From positions 4,466,038-4,530,037 of the forward strand of contig NZ_JACHIR010000001.1 in NCBI RefSeq assembly GCF_014203355.1: a DNA stretch of 64,000 bases, read 5' to 3'. The notes under the pieces are model-generated. The model made no database searches, was not told where the DNA came from, and was given only the letters and a program-made list of their open reading frames with translations. The position numbers and the translations under genes are program-made. Below, piece by piece: positions 1 through 7,626 of the stretch. The number at the start of each line of letters is the position of its first letter. The first letter of the stretch is position 1. The stretch comes from Kutzneria kofuensis (GTDB lineage: Bacteria; Actinomycetota; Actinomycetes; Mycobacteriales; Pseudonocardiaceae).

Positions 1-400
1 CCTGGTCGAGGTTGCGGTAGTCGAAGCGCAGATACTGCACCCGGGCGAGTTTCGCCAGCTCGGTCGGCACCTCCTCGGCGCGGAGCCGGTCGACCTTGGA
101 GAGCAGGACCGGGATGATCGGAATCGTGAGCGCCATAGCCTTCGTGATCTCCTGCAGCACCCAGTCCGTGTCGGCCCCCTTGGTGAAGTGCTGTGACCAG
201 TTGGGTCCGACGATCACGAGCATTGCCGCGCATTGCTCGATCGCTCTTGTTATCGCCAGCTCGTAGTCCTCGCCGGCGTCGATCGAGCGACTTGCGCGGA
301 AGACCTGGTTCGAGCCGAATCGCTTCGACAGCCTTTCGTCCAGCAGCGCGGCGGCGTACGCCTCGCTCTGACTACGGTAGTTGATGAAGATCGCCGCCAA
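1..400 (-). CDS. TIR-domain protein, cut by left edge (N-terminal part only)
   Basis: The gene runs off the left edge, leaving about 133 codons. The minus strand from 400 reads AIFINYRSQSEAY, then VFRASRSIDAGEDYELA, then AAMLVIVGPNW, DTDWVLQEI and IPIIPVLL. This is the bacterial TIR pattern: a first strand ending in a (F/I)xYR-type motif, a BB-loop-like DAGEDY stretch, the AI-x-C helix, a W-x-x-x-E segment that could carry the NADase glutamate, and a late IPVL strand. The only in-frame start between the upstream stop (446-448) and the domain is TTG at 400, preceded by AAAGG. TIR enzymes in anti-phage systems cleave NAD or make ADP-ribose signals. The gene follows a membrane protein gene at a 45-bp gap, probably in one transcript. 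The domain call is firm; the start and the C-terminal part are not known. Confidence 0.75.
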   Translation of the reverse strand, partial: MAAIFINYRSQSEAYAAALLDERLSKRFGSNQVFRASRSIDAGEDYELAITRAIEQCAAMLVIVGPNWSQHFTKGADTDWVLQEITKAMALTIPIIPVLLSKVDRLRAEEVPTELAKLARVQYLRFDYRNLDQ

Positions 401-445
401 GGCGGGGCCTTTCTTTGGGTGGTGCGTGGTTCGGGTGCCCGCTCT

Positions 446-1081
446 TCACAGGATGGCGAGCAGGGTCAGCGTCGCGAATATCAGGAAGGCCGGGACGTCG
501 AACCGGAACAGGCTGACTCCCTGTCGAAGGTGACGATGTCGCCGCCTGTGCTGCAGGATGTCGGTCCACAGCTCCGCGGTCGCGTGCCCGAGGATCGCGT
601 TCGTCTCGAGCGAGGCGACCTTCGTCGAGAAGCTGGTGAATCCGTCGACCGTTCGTATGGTGTCGCCCCAGTTGAACAGAAATCGGTCCGGGATCTCTTC
701 CCTGTGCAGAGAGCGCGTCGTCTTGCGTGCCGCGATCGCGTTCACACAAGACGTGATGGATGCCGCGTTCAACACGACCGCGACCACCAGGGTCGCCGCG
801 ACCGCGAGATCGAGTCCGCCTATCGGATGCGTCGCCTGCTGCTGAAGTCGGTAGTTCGCCAACAGGATCATGCCGGTCAACAGCACCGTGTTCGCGCTCA
901 ACAGGATCGACGCGCGGGTGGAGGTGGACGAGCGCAGGCGGTCGTACCTGTCGATGTGCCATTTGAGCAGCTCAAGCAGTTGCGTCGCGTCGACGCGCGA
1001 GTCGGCGACAGGTTGCGCGATCGGCACCGGCATGGCCGGTCGGGTGGTCGGACGCCTTCTGGAGAAAGACCAGTTGACCAC
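446..1081 (-). CDS. Small membrane protein resembling Pycsar-type (DUF5706-like) effectors
   Basis: A 211-residue protein. A polar N-terminus and a helix (about 32-52, LLELLKWHIDRYDRLR) lead into a first membrane span (about 58-78), a second span (about 90-115) and a last hydrophobic segment at the extreme C-terminus (about 192-211). Between spans 2 and 3 is a cytoplasmic stretch with FNWGDTIRTVDGF. This layout, and the S-x-x-x-x-S-x-L-x-A-N-T start of span 1, resemble transmembrane effectors of Pycsar and CBASS systems, whose membrane damage stops phage growth. The similarity is by eye only. The GTG at 1081 has a GAGG six bases upstream and was preferred to the ATG at residue 17. It stands directly before the TIR gene. 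It could also be an unrelated membrane protein. Confidence 0.5.
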   Translation of the reverse strand: MVNWSFSRRRPTTRPAMPVPIAQPVADSRVDATQLLELLKWHIDRYDRLRSSTSTRASILLSANTVLLTGMILLANYRLQQQATHPIGGLDLAVAATLVVAVVLNAASITSCVNAIAARKTTRSLHREEIPDRFLFNWGDTIRTVDGFTSFSTKVASLETNAILGHATAELWTDILQHRRRHRHLRQGVSLFRFDVPAFLIFATLTLLAIL

Positions 1082-1147
1082 GTATGACCTCGCAGCCGCG
1101 CACAGGGTGATCCCGGCAGGACCCGTCCACGGTAGTACGGGAGATGT

Positions 1148-1161
1148 CCGCCGTGCGGCGG
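1148..1161. terminator. Small GC-rich palindrome between macro and membrane protein genes
   Basis: CCGCCG-TG-CGGCGG forms a 6-bp stem just after the macro-domain stop on the minus strand. It may be a weak terminator for that gene, which would leave the membrane/TIR pair with its own promoter. No T-run follows. Confidence 0.3.
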
Positions 1162-1192
1162 TTCTGTGCGTTGCCGCGGCTCAAGTGCCAGG

Positions 1193-1681
1193 TCAGCCGG
1201 ACAGTGCCTGGTAGGTCTCATCGTCGAAGGCGACGAGGCGGATGAGCTCCACTGCGGTCGGCGTGGCGGCGAGGGTGGCGCGGGCGATCCGCGCGGCCTG
1301 GGTGGTGGGGAAGCCGTAGAGGCCGGTGGCGATGGAGGGGAAGGCGATGCTGCGAACGCGGAGGTCGTCGGCGACTTCGAGGCATCGGCGGTAGCAGGAG
1401 GTGAGGACGTCGGCCTCGCCGTACGAGCCGCCCTCCCAGACGGGGCCGACGGTGTGGATCACGTACCGGACGGGCGCCAGGTCGAAGGCGGGGGTGGCCT
1501 TGGCGTCGCCGGGATCGCAGGGACCGATGGCACCGCCGGCCTCGGCCAGACGCGGGCCGGCGGCGCGGTGGATGGCGCCGTCGACCCCGCCGCCACCGAG
1601 CAGCGACTCGTTGGCGGCGGTGACGATGGCGTCCACGTCCTGGTCGACGATGTCCCCCAGCACAACTTCGATCACGGCCAT
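1193..1681 (-). CDS. Macro-domain protein (MacroD-type ADP-ribose binding)
   Basis: A 162-residue single-domain protein. It has the MacroD signature: GDIVDQDVDAIVTAANESLLGGGGVDGAIH near residues 9-39 (Asn-Glu and the glycine-rich ligand loop) and FPSIATGLYGFP near residue 115 (second ligand loop). Proteins of this type bind ADP-ribose and often deacetylate O-acetyl-ADP-ribose or remove mono-ADP-ribose. It follows lysA (60-bp gap) and precedes the membrane/TIR pair on the same strand. It may be a housekeeping enzyme, or, because type II Thoeris uses a macro domain to sense a TIR-made ADP-ribose signal, the sensor part of a defence locus. The biochemical family is clear; the role is open. Confidence 0.85.
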   Translation of the reverse strand: MAVIEVVLGDIVDQDVDAIVTAANESLLGGGGVDGAIHRAAGPRLAEAGGAIGPCDPGDAKATPAFDLAPVRYVIHTVGPVWEGGSYGEADVLTSCYRRCLEVADDLRVRSIAFPSIATGLYGFPTTQAARIARATLAATPTAVELIRLVAFDDETYQALSG

Positions 1682-1741
1682 GGCGAAATGGTGCCGGCGA
1701 CGACGGAGCCGCCACGGGGATTCGCCTGCCGGCGAACGAAG

Positions 1742-3079
1742 TCAGCCCAGGTCCCGGGCCAGGAGGTCGTCTTCGGTTTCGCGGCGGACGAGGAGACGGG
1801 CGTTGCCGTCACGGACCGAGACCACGGGTGGGCGGCCGACCATGTTGTAGTTGGAGGCGAGGGAGTGGTGGTAGGCGCCGGTGCAGGGGACGGCGAGGAG
1901 GTCGCCGCAGCGGAGGTCGACGGGAAGGGCAACGTCCTCGGCGAGGAGGTCGCCGGCTTCGCAGTGGCGGCCGACGACGGTGCACGGGCGGGTGGCGGGA
2001 GAGAAACGGCGGCCGAAGGGACGCACGGAGTAGCGGGCGCCGTAGAGGGACGGGCGGGGGTTGTCGCTCATGCCGCCGTCGACGGCGACGAAAGTGCGGG
2101 AAAGGCCATGTTTGACGGTGATGACCCGGTAGAGGGTGACGCCCGCCGAGGCGACGATGGCACGGCCGGGTTCGATGGTGAGGCGGGGCAAGGGAAGCCG
2201 GTATGAGGAGCACTCGTAGTTGACGGCGCGGAGCAGGCGGTCGGCGTAGCCGCGGAGGTCGAAGTCGGGGTCGCCGGGGCGGTAAGGGACGGCATGGCCA
2301 CCGCCGAGGTCGAGCTGGGGCAAGGTGATGCCGTACTTGATCTGCAGAGCGGCCAGGAGGCCGATCATGCGCCGGGTGGCTTCCTCGAAGCTGGCGACCC
2401 GGGAAACCTGAGAGCCGATGTGGCAGTGCAGGCCGACGAGCCGGAGGCTGGGCTGGGCCAGGACACGGCCGACGGCCGCCAAGGCGGCGCCGGAAGCCAG
2501 GGAGAAGCCGAACTTCTGGTCCTCGACGCCGGTGGCGATGGCCTTGTGGGTATGGCCGTCGACGCCGGGGGTGACGCGGATCAGGACGTTCTGGGGGTAG
2601 CGGGCCAGGGAGCCGAGTTGCTCGATCTCGTCGAGGGAGTCGACGACGATCCGGTCGACGCCGTAGCCGATGGCGGCCTTGAGGTCCTCGGGGGTCTTCA
2701 CATTGCCGTGGAACAGGATCCGGGCGGCGGGGAAGCCGATCGAGCGGGCGACGGCGAGTTCGCCTGCGGAGCAGACGTCGAGCGACAGGCCCTCCTCGGC
2801 GATCCAGCGGAGAACGCCACGGCTGATCATGGACTTGCCGGCGTAGGCGATCTCGACGTCGGGCAGCGCGGACCGGTAGTCGCGGCAGTGCTGCCGCACG
2901 GTGAGCTCGTCGAGCAGGTAGCACGGGGTCCCGAAGCGGGCGGCGAACTGGGTGAGCGGCACGCCGCCGAGCAGCAGGTCGCCGTCGACGCCGTGCGCGG
3001 TGGACCGCGGCCAGATCCCGGGCTCCAGGTGTCCGCGCAGCGACTCACCCAGCGTGGGTATCAGCTCGGCGAGGGTCAT
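1742..3079 (-). CDS. lysA: Diaminopimelate decarboxylase
   Basis: A 445-residue fold-type III PLP decarboxylase that converts meso-diaminopimelate to L-lysine. The PLP lysine lies in AYAGKSM near residue 82. Other family marks are HGNVK, GLHCHIGSQ, LDLGGGHAVPY and the phosphate-binding EPGRAI, with a C-terminal GDLLAVPCTGAYHHS holding the substrate-side tyrosine region. The length fits LysA. The reading frame stays open upstream to 3226, but ATG at 3079 has a clear CGGAGG five to six bases before it and starts at the homologous residue MTLAELIP. The 5' region lies back to back with the PadR gene. A related group-IV decarboxylase with another substrate is possible but less likely. Confidence 0.85.
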   Translation of the reverse strand: MTLAELIPTLGESLRGHLEPGIWPRSTAHGVDGDLLLGGVPLTQFAARFGTPCYLLDELTVRQHCRDYRSALPDVEIAYAGKSMISRGVLRWIAEEGLSLDVCSAGELAVARSIGFPAARILFHGNVKTPEDLKAAIGYGVDRIVVDSLDEIEQLGSLARYPQNVLIRVTPGVDGHTHKAIATGVEDQKFGFSLASGAALAAVGRVLAQPSLRLVGLHCHIGSQVSRVASFEEATRRMIGLLAALQIKYGITLPQLDLGGGHAVPYRPGDPDFDLRGYADRLLRAVNYECSSYRLPLPRLTIEPGRAIVASAGVTLYRVITVKHGLSRTFVAVDGGMSDNPRPSLYGARYSVRPFGRRFSPATRPCTVVGRHCEAGDLLAEDVALPVDLRCGDLLAVPCTGAYHHSLASNYNMVGRPPVVSVRDGNARLLVRRETEDDLLARDLG

Positions 3080-3215
3080 CGTGTCCTCCGGGGTCGATCG
3101 GTCGTTCGACCCAAGAAGACTCCGAAACCCGCAGGTGGGGAGGGTTGTGTACGCGGTCATGACGCCGGCGGCGAGCACGTTGGCGCGATGGTGACGCCCG
3201 CGTGGTGGCGACCAC

Positions 3216-3250
3216 ATAGTTGACACTGACTAGTCAGACATGGATAGTTG
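3216..3250 (+). promoter_or_regulatory. padR-type promoter with palindromic operator in the spacer
   Basis: TTGACA (3220-3225) and GATAGT (3243-3248) are separated by 17 bp, a good sigma-70/HrdB promoter for the PadR gene at 3273. The spacer holds a perfect 12-bp palindrome CTGACTAGTCAG (3226-3237). The octamer ATAGTTGA occurs twice (3216-3223 and 3244-3251), overlapping both promoter boxes. A repressor bound here would block RNA polymerase, consistent with autoregulation by the adjacent PadR protein. Confidence 0.65.
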
Positions 3251-3272
3251 AAGCTGACCAATTGGAGAGACG

Positions 3273-3866
3273 GTGAAACGACGCAAGGTGTCCAATCCGC
3301 TGGCGCTGGCCGTGCTGGCGGAGCTGTTCGCGGAGCCGATGCACCCGTACGAGATGGGGCGCCGGCTCAAGGAGCAGGGCAAGGACCGGGACATCAAGTA
3401 CAACCGCGGCTCGCTCTACATGGTCGTGGAGCAGCTGACCAAGGCGGGTTTCATCGCCGAGCACGAGACGGTCCGCGACACCCAGCGGCCCGAGCGCACG
3501 GTCTACGCGATCACCGAGGCCGGGCGGACCGAGCTGTACGACTGGATGCGCGAGCTGGTGGCTACGCCGGTGCACGAGTACCCCAACTTCGGGGTGGCGC
3601 TGTCGCTGCTGGTCGTGCTGCCGCCGGAAGAGACGGTGGAACTGCTCGGAAAGCGGCTGGAAACACTGACGGCACAGGTGGGGGAGATCCGCGACACCAT
3701 GCGCCAGGCCCAGGAGGAGGGCGTGGACTGGTGGTTCCTGATCGAGGAGGAGTACCGGCTCGCGCAACGCGAGGCGGAACGCGACTACGTCGCCGGCCTG
3801 GCCGAGCGGCTCACAGACCCGCAGTACCAGCGGATGTGGCACGAATACTTCAGGGGGAGGACATGA
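3273..3866 (+). CDS. PadR-family transcriptional repressor
   Basis: A 197-residue protein. Residues 1-80 are a PadR winged helix: ALAVLAELFAEPMHPYEMGRRL, then the recognition helix YNRGSLYMVVEQLTKAGFI and the wing ERTVYAITEAGR. Residues about 90-190 are the coiled dimerisation arm of the longer PadR class. GTG at 3273 follows TTGGAGAG. The stop overlaps the ATG of the monooxygenase gene (ATGA), so the two are translated together. PadR repressors usually answer to the substrate of a linked enzyme or pump, so this one probably senses the compound that the FAD monooxygenase handles. The palindrome at 3226-3237 is its likely operator. Confidence 0.88.
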   Translation: MKRRKVSNPLALAVLAELFAEPMHPYEMGRRLKEQGKDRDIKYNRGSLYMVVEQLTKAGFIAEHETVRDTQRPERTVYAITEAGRTELYDWMRELVATPVHEYPNFGVALSLLVVLPPEETVELLGKRLETLTAQVGEIRDTMRQAQEEGVDWWFLIEEEYRLAQREAERDYVAGLAERLTDPQYQRMWHEYFRGRT

Positions 3867-5050
3867 AGGCACTGATCATCGGGGGTGGCATCACCGGACC
3901 GGTGGCGGCCCTCGCGCTGCACAAGGCCGGCATCGACGCCGAGATCTTCGAGGCGTACGAGCAGAGCGCGGACGGCGTCGGCGGCTGGCTCATGATCGCG
4001 CCGAACGGGATCAACGCGCTCGGCGTGATCGGCGCGGCCGACGACATCCGCACCATCGGCCGGCCGAACCGCCGCATGGTGATGACCGACGGGCGCGGCA
4101 AGCGGTTCGGCGCGTTCGAGGAGCTGGACGCGGACAACCCGAGCCAGCTGGTGATGCGCCCGGACCTGTACCAACTGCTGGCCGAGCGGGCGGCCGCCGC
4201 CGGCATCAAGATCCACCACGGCAAGCGGCTGGTGGACGCCGCGGAGACGGCCGACGGCGTCACGGCGCACTTCGCCGACGGCAGCACCGCCACCGGCGAC
4301 GTGCTGATCGGCGCGGACGGCGTCCACTCGACGGTCCGCACGCTGATCGACCCGAACACGCCGGGGCCGCGCTACACCGGCCTGCTCGGCTTCGGCGGCG
4401 TCGTGCCGGGCAACGAACTCGGCCTGCCCGAGGGCGAGTTCTACTTCGCCCAGGGCAAGCGAGGTTTCCTCGGCTACGCCCTCACCGACGAGGGCGACAC
4501 CGGCTGGTTCACCAACGTGCCCAGTCGCGAGCCGCTCGACGGGGAGGAGGCGCGACGTATCGGGGCGCCGGAGTGGCTGCGCCGCATGCGTGAGCTCTAC
4601 GGCGACGACTACCCGGCGCGCGACATTCTCGCCAAGGCCACGCCGGACCACATGGTCGTGGTGGGCGCGATGCACATCATGCCCAGCGCACCGCGCTGGC
4701 ACAGCGACCGCATGGTGATCGTCGGCGACGCGGCGCACGTGCCGTCCAACAGCACCGGCCAGGGCGCGTCGCTGTCCATCGAGAGCGCGATCGAGCTGGC
4801 CCGCTGCCTGCGGGACCTGCCGGTGCCGCAGGCGTTCCAGGCGTACGAGAAGCTGCGCCGGTCGCGCGTGGAGAAGGTCGCCGAGCAGGGCGAGAAGGTC
4901 AACCAGGACAAGGTGAACGGCCGGATCACCCAGGCGGTCGCCAGCGCGCTGGCGCCGATCGCGATGAAGCTGTTCATGAAGCCGGAGAAGATGTTCGGCT
5001 GGCTGCACCGCTACCGGATCGAATGGGACGAGCAGGTGCGGGCCGCCTAG
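3863..5050 (+). CDS. FAD-dependent class A monooxygenase
   Basis: A 395-residue flavoprotein hydroxylase. The N-terminal Rossmann motif GGGITGPVAALALHKAG binds the ADP part of FAD, GADGVHSTVR (about residues 150-160) is the DG motif that contacts FAD and NADPH, and VGDAAHVPSNSTGQGASL (about 285-305) is the GD motif that holds the ribityl chain. These enzymes hydroxylate aromatic or polyketide substrates; relatives inactivate antibiotics such as tetracycline or rifampicin. The PadR partner suggests an inducible detoxification or catabolic role. The start is fixed by the ATGA overlap with padR; the open frame further upstream is out-of-frame padR sequence. The substrate cannot be read from the sequence. 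Confidence 0.85.
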   Translation: MKALIIGGGITGPVAALALHKAGIDAEIFEAYEQSADGVGGWLMIAPNGINALGVIGAADDIRTIGRPNRRMVMTDGRGKRFGAFEELDADNPSQLVMRPDLYQLLAERAAAAGIKIHHGKRLVDAAETADGVTAHFADGSTATGDVLIGADGVHSTVRTLIDPNTPGPRYTGLLGFGGVVPGNELGLPEGEFYFAQGKRGFLGYALTDEGDTGWFTNVPSREPLDGEEARRIGAPEWLRRMRELYGDDYPARDILAKATPDHMVVVGAMHIMPSAPRWHSDRMVIVGDAAHVPSNSTGQGASLSIESAIELARCLRDLPVPQAFQAYEKLRRSRVEKVAEQGEKVNQDKVNGRITQAVASALAPIAMKLFMKPEKMFGWLHRYRIEWDEQVRAA

Positions 5051-5068
5051 AAGCCCGGGGGAGGGGTG

Positions 5069-5098
5069 GGGGCGCGTCGGTCACGGCCGGCGCGCCCC
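5069..5098. terminator. Hairpin between convergent monooxygenase and parC
   Basis: GGGGCGCG (5069-5076) pairs with CGCGCCCC (5091-5098) across a 14-base GC-rich loop. It lies in the 57-bp gap between two converging stops and probably ends transcription from both sides. Confidence 0.5.
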
Positions 5099-5107
5099 GA
5101 CAAAAAA

Positions 5108-7591
5108 CTAGCCCCGCTCCACCAGGTGCCCCACGACATCCGGGCCCGGATGCGGGTGACCGGAGCCGTCGCGGCGGATGTCCACCTCCGGCAGCTCGAC
5201 CGACGAACCGGTGTCGGTGGAGCCGGCGGGACGGGGGCCGATCCACGCCAGGCGCAAGGCGTTCTCGCCCTTGAGGAAACGGTGCGCCCGCACGCCGCCG
5301 GTGGCGCGGCCCTTGGCCGGGTACTCGGAGAACGGCGTGACCTTCACGGTATTGCCGGTGGCGGTGACGACCATCGGCTCGCCGTGCTCCTCGTCGTCGG
5401 TGCGCACGGCGCCGAAGAACACGGTGTGCGCGTCGGCGGCGAGCTTGATGCCGGCCATGCCGCCGCCCTTGAGCCCCTGCGGCCGCACCAGCGAAGCGTC
5501 GTAGCGCAGCAGGGACGAGTCCGACGACACGAACACCAGGGTCTCGCTGCCGTCGGTGAGCCAGGTGGCGCCGGCGATCTCGTCGCCGTCCTTGAGGGTG
5601 ATCACCTCGAACTCGTCCGACCGCACCGGCCACTCCGGCGCGCACACCTTCACCACGCCCTGCCGGGTGCCGAGAGCCAAGCCCGGGGACGAGGTGTCGG
5701 TCAGCGGCGCGATGGTGACGACACGTTCGCCCTTCTCCAACGGGACGAGCTCGCTGGCGGCCATGCCGCCGCTCAACGACACCGTGCCCACCTGCTCCGG
5801 CAGCACCGGCAGCGGCAGCACATCCGTCTTGAACGCGCGCCCCTTGCTGGTGACCAACAGGATCTGCCCACGGGCGGTGGTGTGCACGACCGCGGCGACG
5901 GCGTCGTTGCGGGCCCGACCGTTGCGTCGCCGTGCCTCGGACGCCTCCTCCGACTCGGCGGCGGTGCGCGCCACGAGACCCGTGGCCGACAGCAGCACCT
6001 GGCACGGGTCGTCGGCGACCTCCAGCGGCCCGGCCGGCTTGGACGCGGCCAGCACCTCCTTGAGGTCGCCGTCGATCAGCGCGGTCCGGCGCTCCCAGGT
6101 CAGGTCCTTGGACACCTTGGCCAGCTCGGTCGACACGACCTTGCGCAGCACCGCGGGGTCGTCGAGGATCTTCGAGAGCTCGGCGATCTCCTCGGTGAGC
6201 TTGTCCTGCTCCGACTCCAGCTCGATCTTGTCGTACTTGGTCAGCCGGCGCAGCGGCGTGTCCAGGATGTACGAGGCCTGGATCTCGGACAGCTTGAACT
6301 GCTTCATCAGGCCGTCGCGGGCGGCCTGCGCGTTGTCGCTGTTGCGGATCAGCCGGATCACCTTGTCGATGTCCAGCAGCGCCTTCAGCAGGCCCTCGAC
6401 CAGGTGCAGCCGCTCCTCGCGCTTGCGCTTGCGGTAGCGGGTCCGCCGGGTGATCACCTCGTAGCGGTGCTTGAGGAACACCTCCAGCAGCGCCTTCAGG
6501 CCCAGCGTCTGCGGCTGCCCGTCGACGAGCACCAGGTTGTTGATGCCGAACGACTGCTCCAGCGGCGTCAGCCGGTACAGGTCGGCCAGCAATGCCTGCG
6601 GGTTCACGCCGACCTTGCACTCGATCACCAGCCGGGTGCCGTTCTCCCGGTCGGTCAGGTCCTTGACGTCGGCGATGCCGGTGAGGCGCTTGGACTTCGT
6701 CACCTCGTCGGTGATCTTCTCGATGATCTTCTCCGGGCCGACGCCGTACGGCAGCTCGGTCACGGTGATGGCCTGCCGGCCCCGGCTGCCCTCCAGCGGC
6801 CCGGTCTCGGCCCGCGCCCGCATCCGCACCACGCCGCGGCCGGTCTCGTACGCCTTGCGCACCTCGTCCAGGCCCAGCAGCATGCCGCCGGTCGGCAGGT
6901 CCGGCCCCGGCACGAACTCCATCAGCTTGTCCAGCGAGGCGTCCGGGTGGTTGATCAGCCACCGGGCCGCCGCCACGACCTCGCCCAGGTTGTGCGGGAT
7001 CATGTTGGTGGCCATCCCGACCGCGATCCCGGACGTGCCGTTGACCAGCAGGTTCGGGAAGGCGGCCGGCAACACCGACGGCTCGAGCAGCGAACCGTCG
7101 TAGTTGGGCCGGAAGTCGACCGTCTCCTCGCCCAGCTCGCCGACCAGCAACATCGCCTCGTCGGACATCCGCGCCTCGGTGTATCGCGAGGCGGCCGGTC
7201 CGTCGTCCGGGGAACCGAAGTTGCCGTGCCCGTCGATCAGCGGCGCGTTCAGCGAGAAGTCCTGCGCCATCCGGACCATGGCGTCGTAAATGGCCAGGTC
7301 ACCGTGCGGGTGGTACTTGCCCATGCAGTCGCCGACGACGCGGGAGGACTTCACGTACGCGTGCGTCGGCCGGTACCCCTGCTCGTGCATGGAGTACAGG
7401 ATTCGGCGGTGGACCGGCTTGAGGCCGTCCCGCGCGTCCGGCAGCGCCCGGGAGTGGATCACCGAGTAGGCGTACTCCAGGTACGAGTCCTCGATCTCGG
7501 TCTGGATCGAGTTGTCCAGCACGGTGGCGCCCGCGCGGTCGAAGGCCGACGGGTCCACCTTGGTCACGGAGCCCTTGCTGCGGCGTGCCAT
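5108..7591 (-). CDS. parC: Type II topoisomerase subunit A (topoisomerase IV ParC-like)
   Basis: An 827-residue DNA breakage-reunion subunit that works with ParE to decatenate or relax DNA. The N-terminal winged-helix/tower core shows [25 protein letters not shown] and the active-site tyrosine in ASRYTEAR; a six-bladed beta-pinwheel follows from about residue 530. No GyrA box (QRRGGKG-like) is visible in the pinwheel, which argues for topoisomerase IV rather than gyrase. The translation start is ATG at 7591 (MARRSKGS); the frame stays open upstream through the parE 3' region. The gene lies 35 bp behind parE in one operon. Confidence 0.88.
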   Translation of the reverse strand: MARRSKGSVTKVDPSAFDRAGATVLDNSIQTEIEDSYLEYAYSVIHSRALPDARDGLKPVHRRILYSMHEQGYRPTHAYVKSSRVVGDCMGKYHPHGDLAIYDAMVRMAQDFSLNAPLIDGHGNFGSPDDGPAASRYTEARMSDEAMLLVGELGEETVDFRPNYDGSLLEPSVLPAAFPNLLVNGTSGIAVGMATNMIPHNLGEVVAAARWLINHPDASLDKLMEFVPGPDLPTGGMLLGLDEVRKAYETGRGVVRMRARAETGPLEGSRGRQAITVTELPYGVGPEKIIEKITDEVTKSKRLTGIADVKDLTDRENGTRLVIECKVGVNPQALLADLYRLTPLEQSFGINNLVLVDGQPQTLGLKALLEVFLKHRYEVITRRTRYRKRKREERLHLVEGLLKALLDIDKVIRLIRNSDNAQAARDGLMKQFKLSEIQASYILDTPLRRLTKYDKIELESEQDKLTEEIAELSKILDDPAVLRKVVSTELAKVSKDLTWERRTALIDGDLKEVLAASKPAGPLEVADDPCQVLLSATGLVARTAAESEEASEARRRNGRARNDAVAAVVHTTARGQILLVTSKGRAFKTDVLPLPVLPEQVGTVSLSGGMAASELVPLEKGERVVTIAPLTDTSSPGLALGTRQGVVKVCAPEWPVRSDEFEVITLKDGDEIAGATWLTDGSETLVFVSSDSSLLRYDASLVRPQGLKGGGMAGIKLAADAHTVFFGAVRTDDEEHGEPMVVTATGNTVKVTPFSEYPAKGRATGGVRAHRFLKGENALRLAWIGPRPAGSTDTGSSVELPEVDIRRDGSGHPHPGPDVVGHLVERG

Positions 7592-7626
7592 GTCTTGCCT
7601 GTCTCCTACTTCGTCAAGCGGACCGG

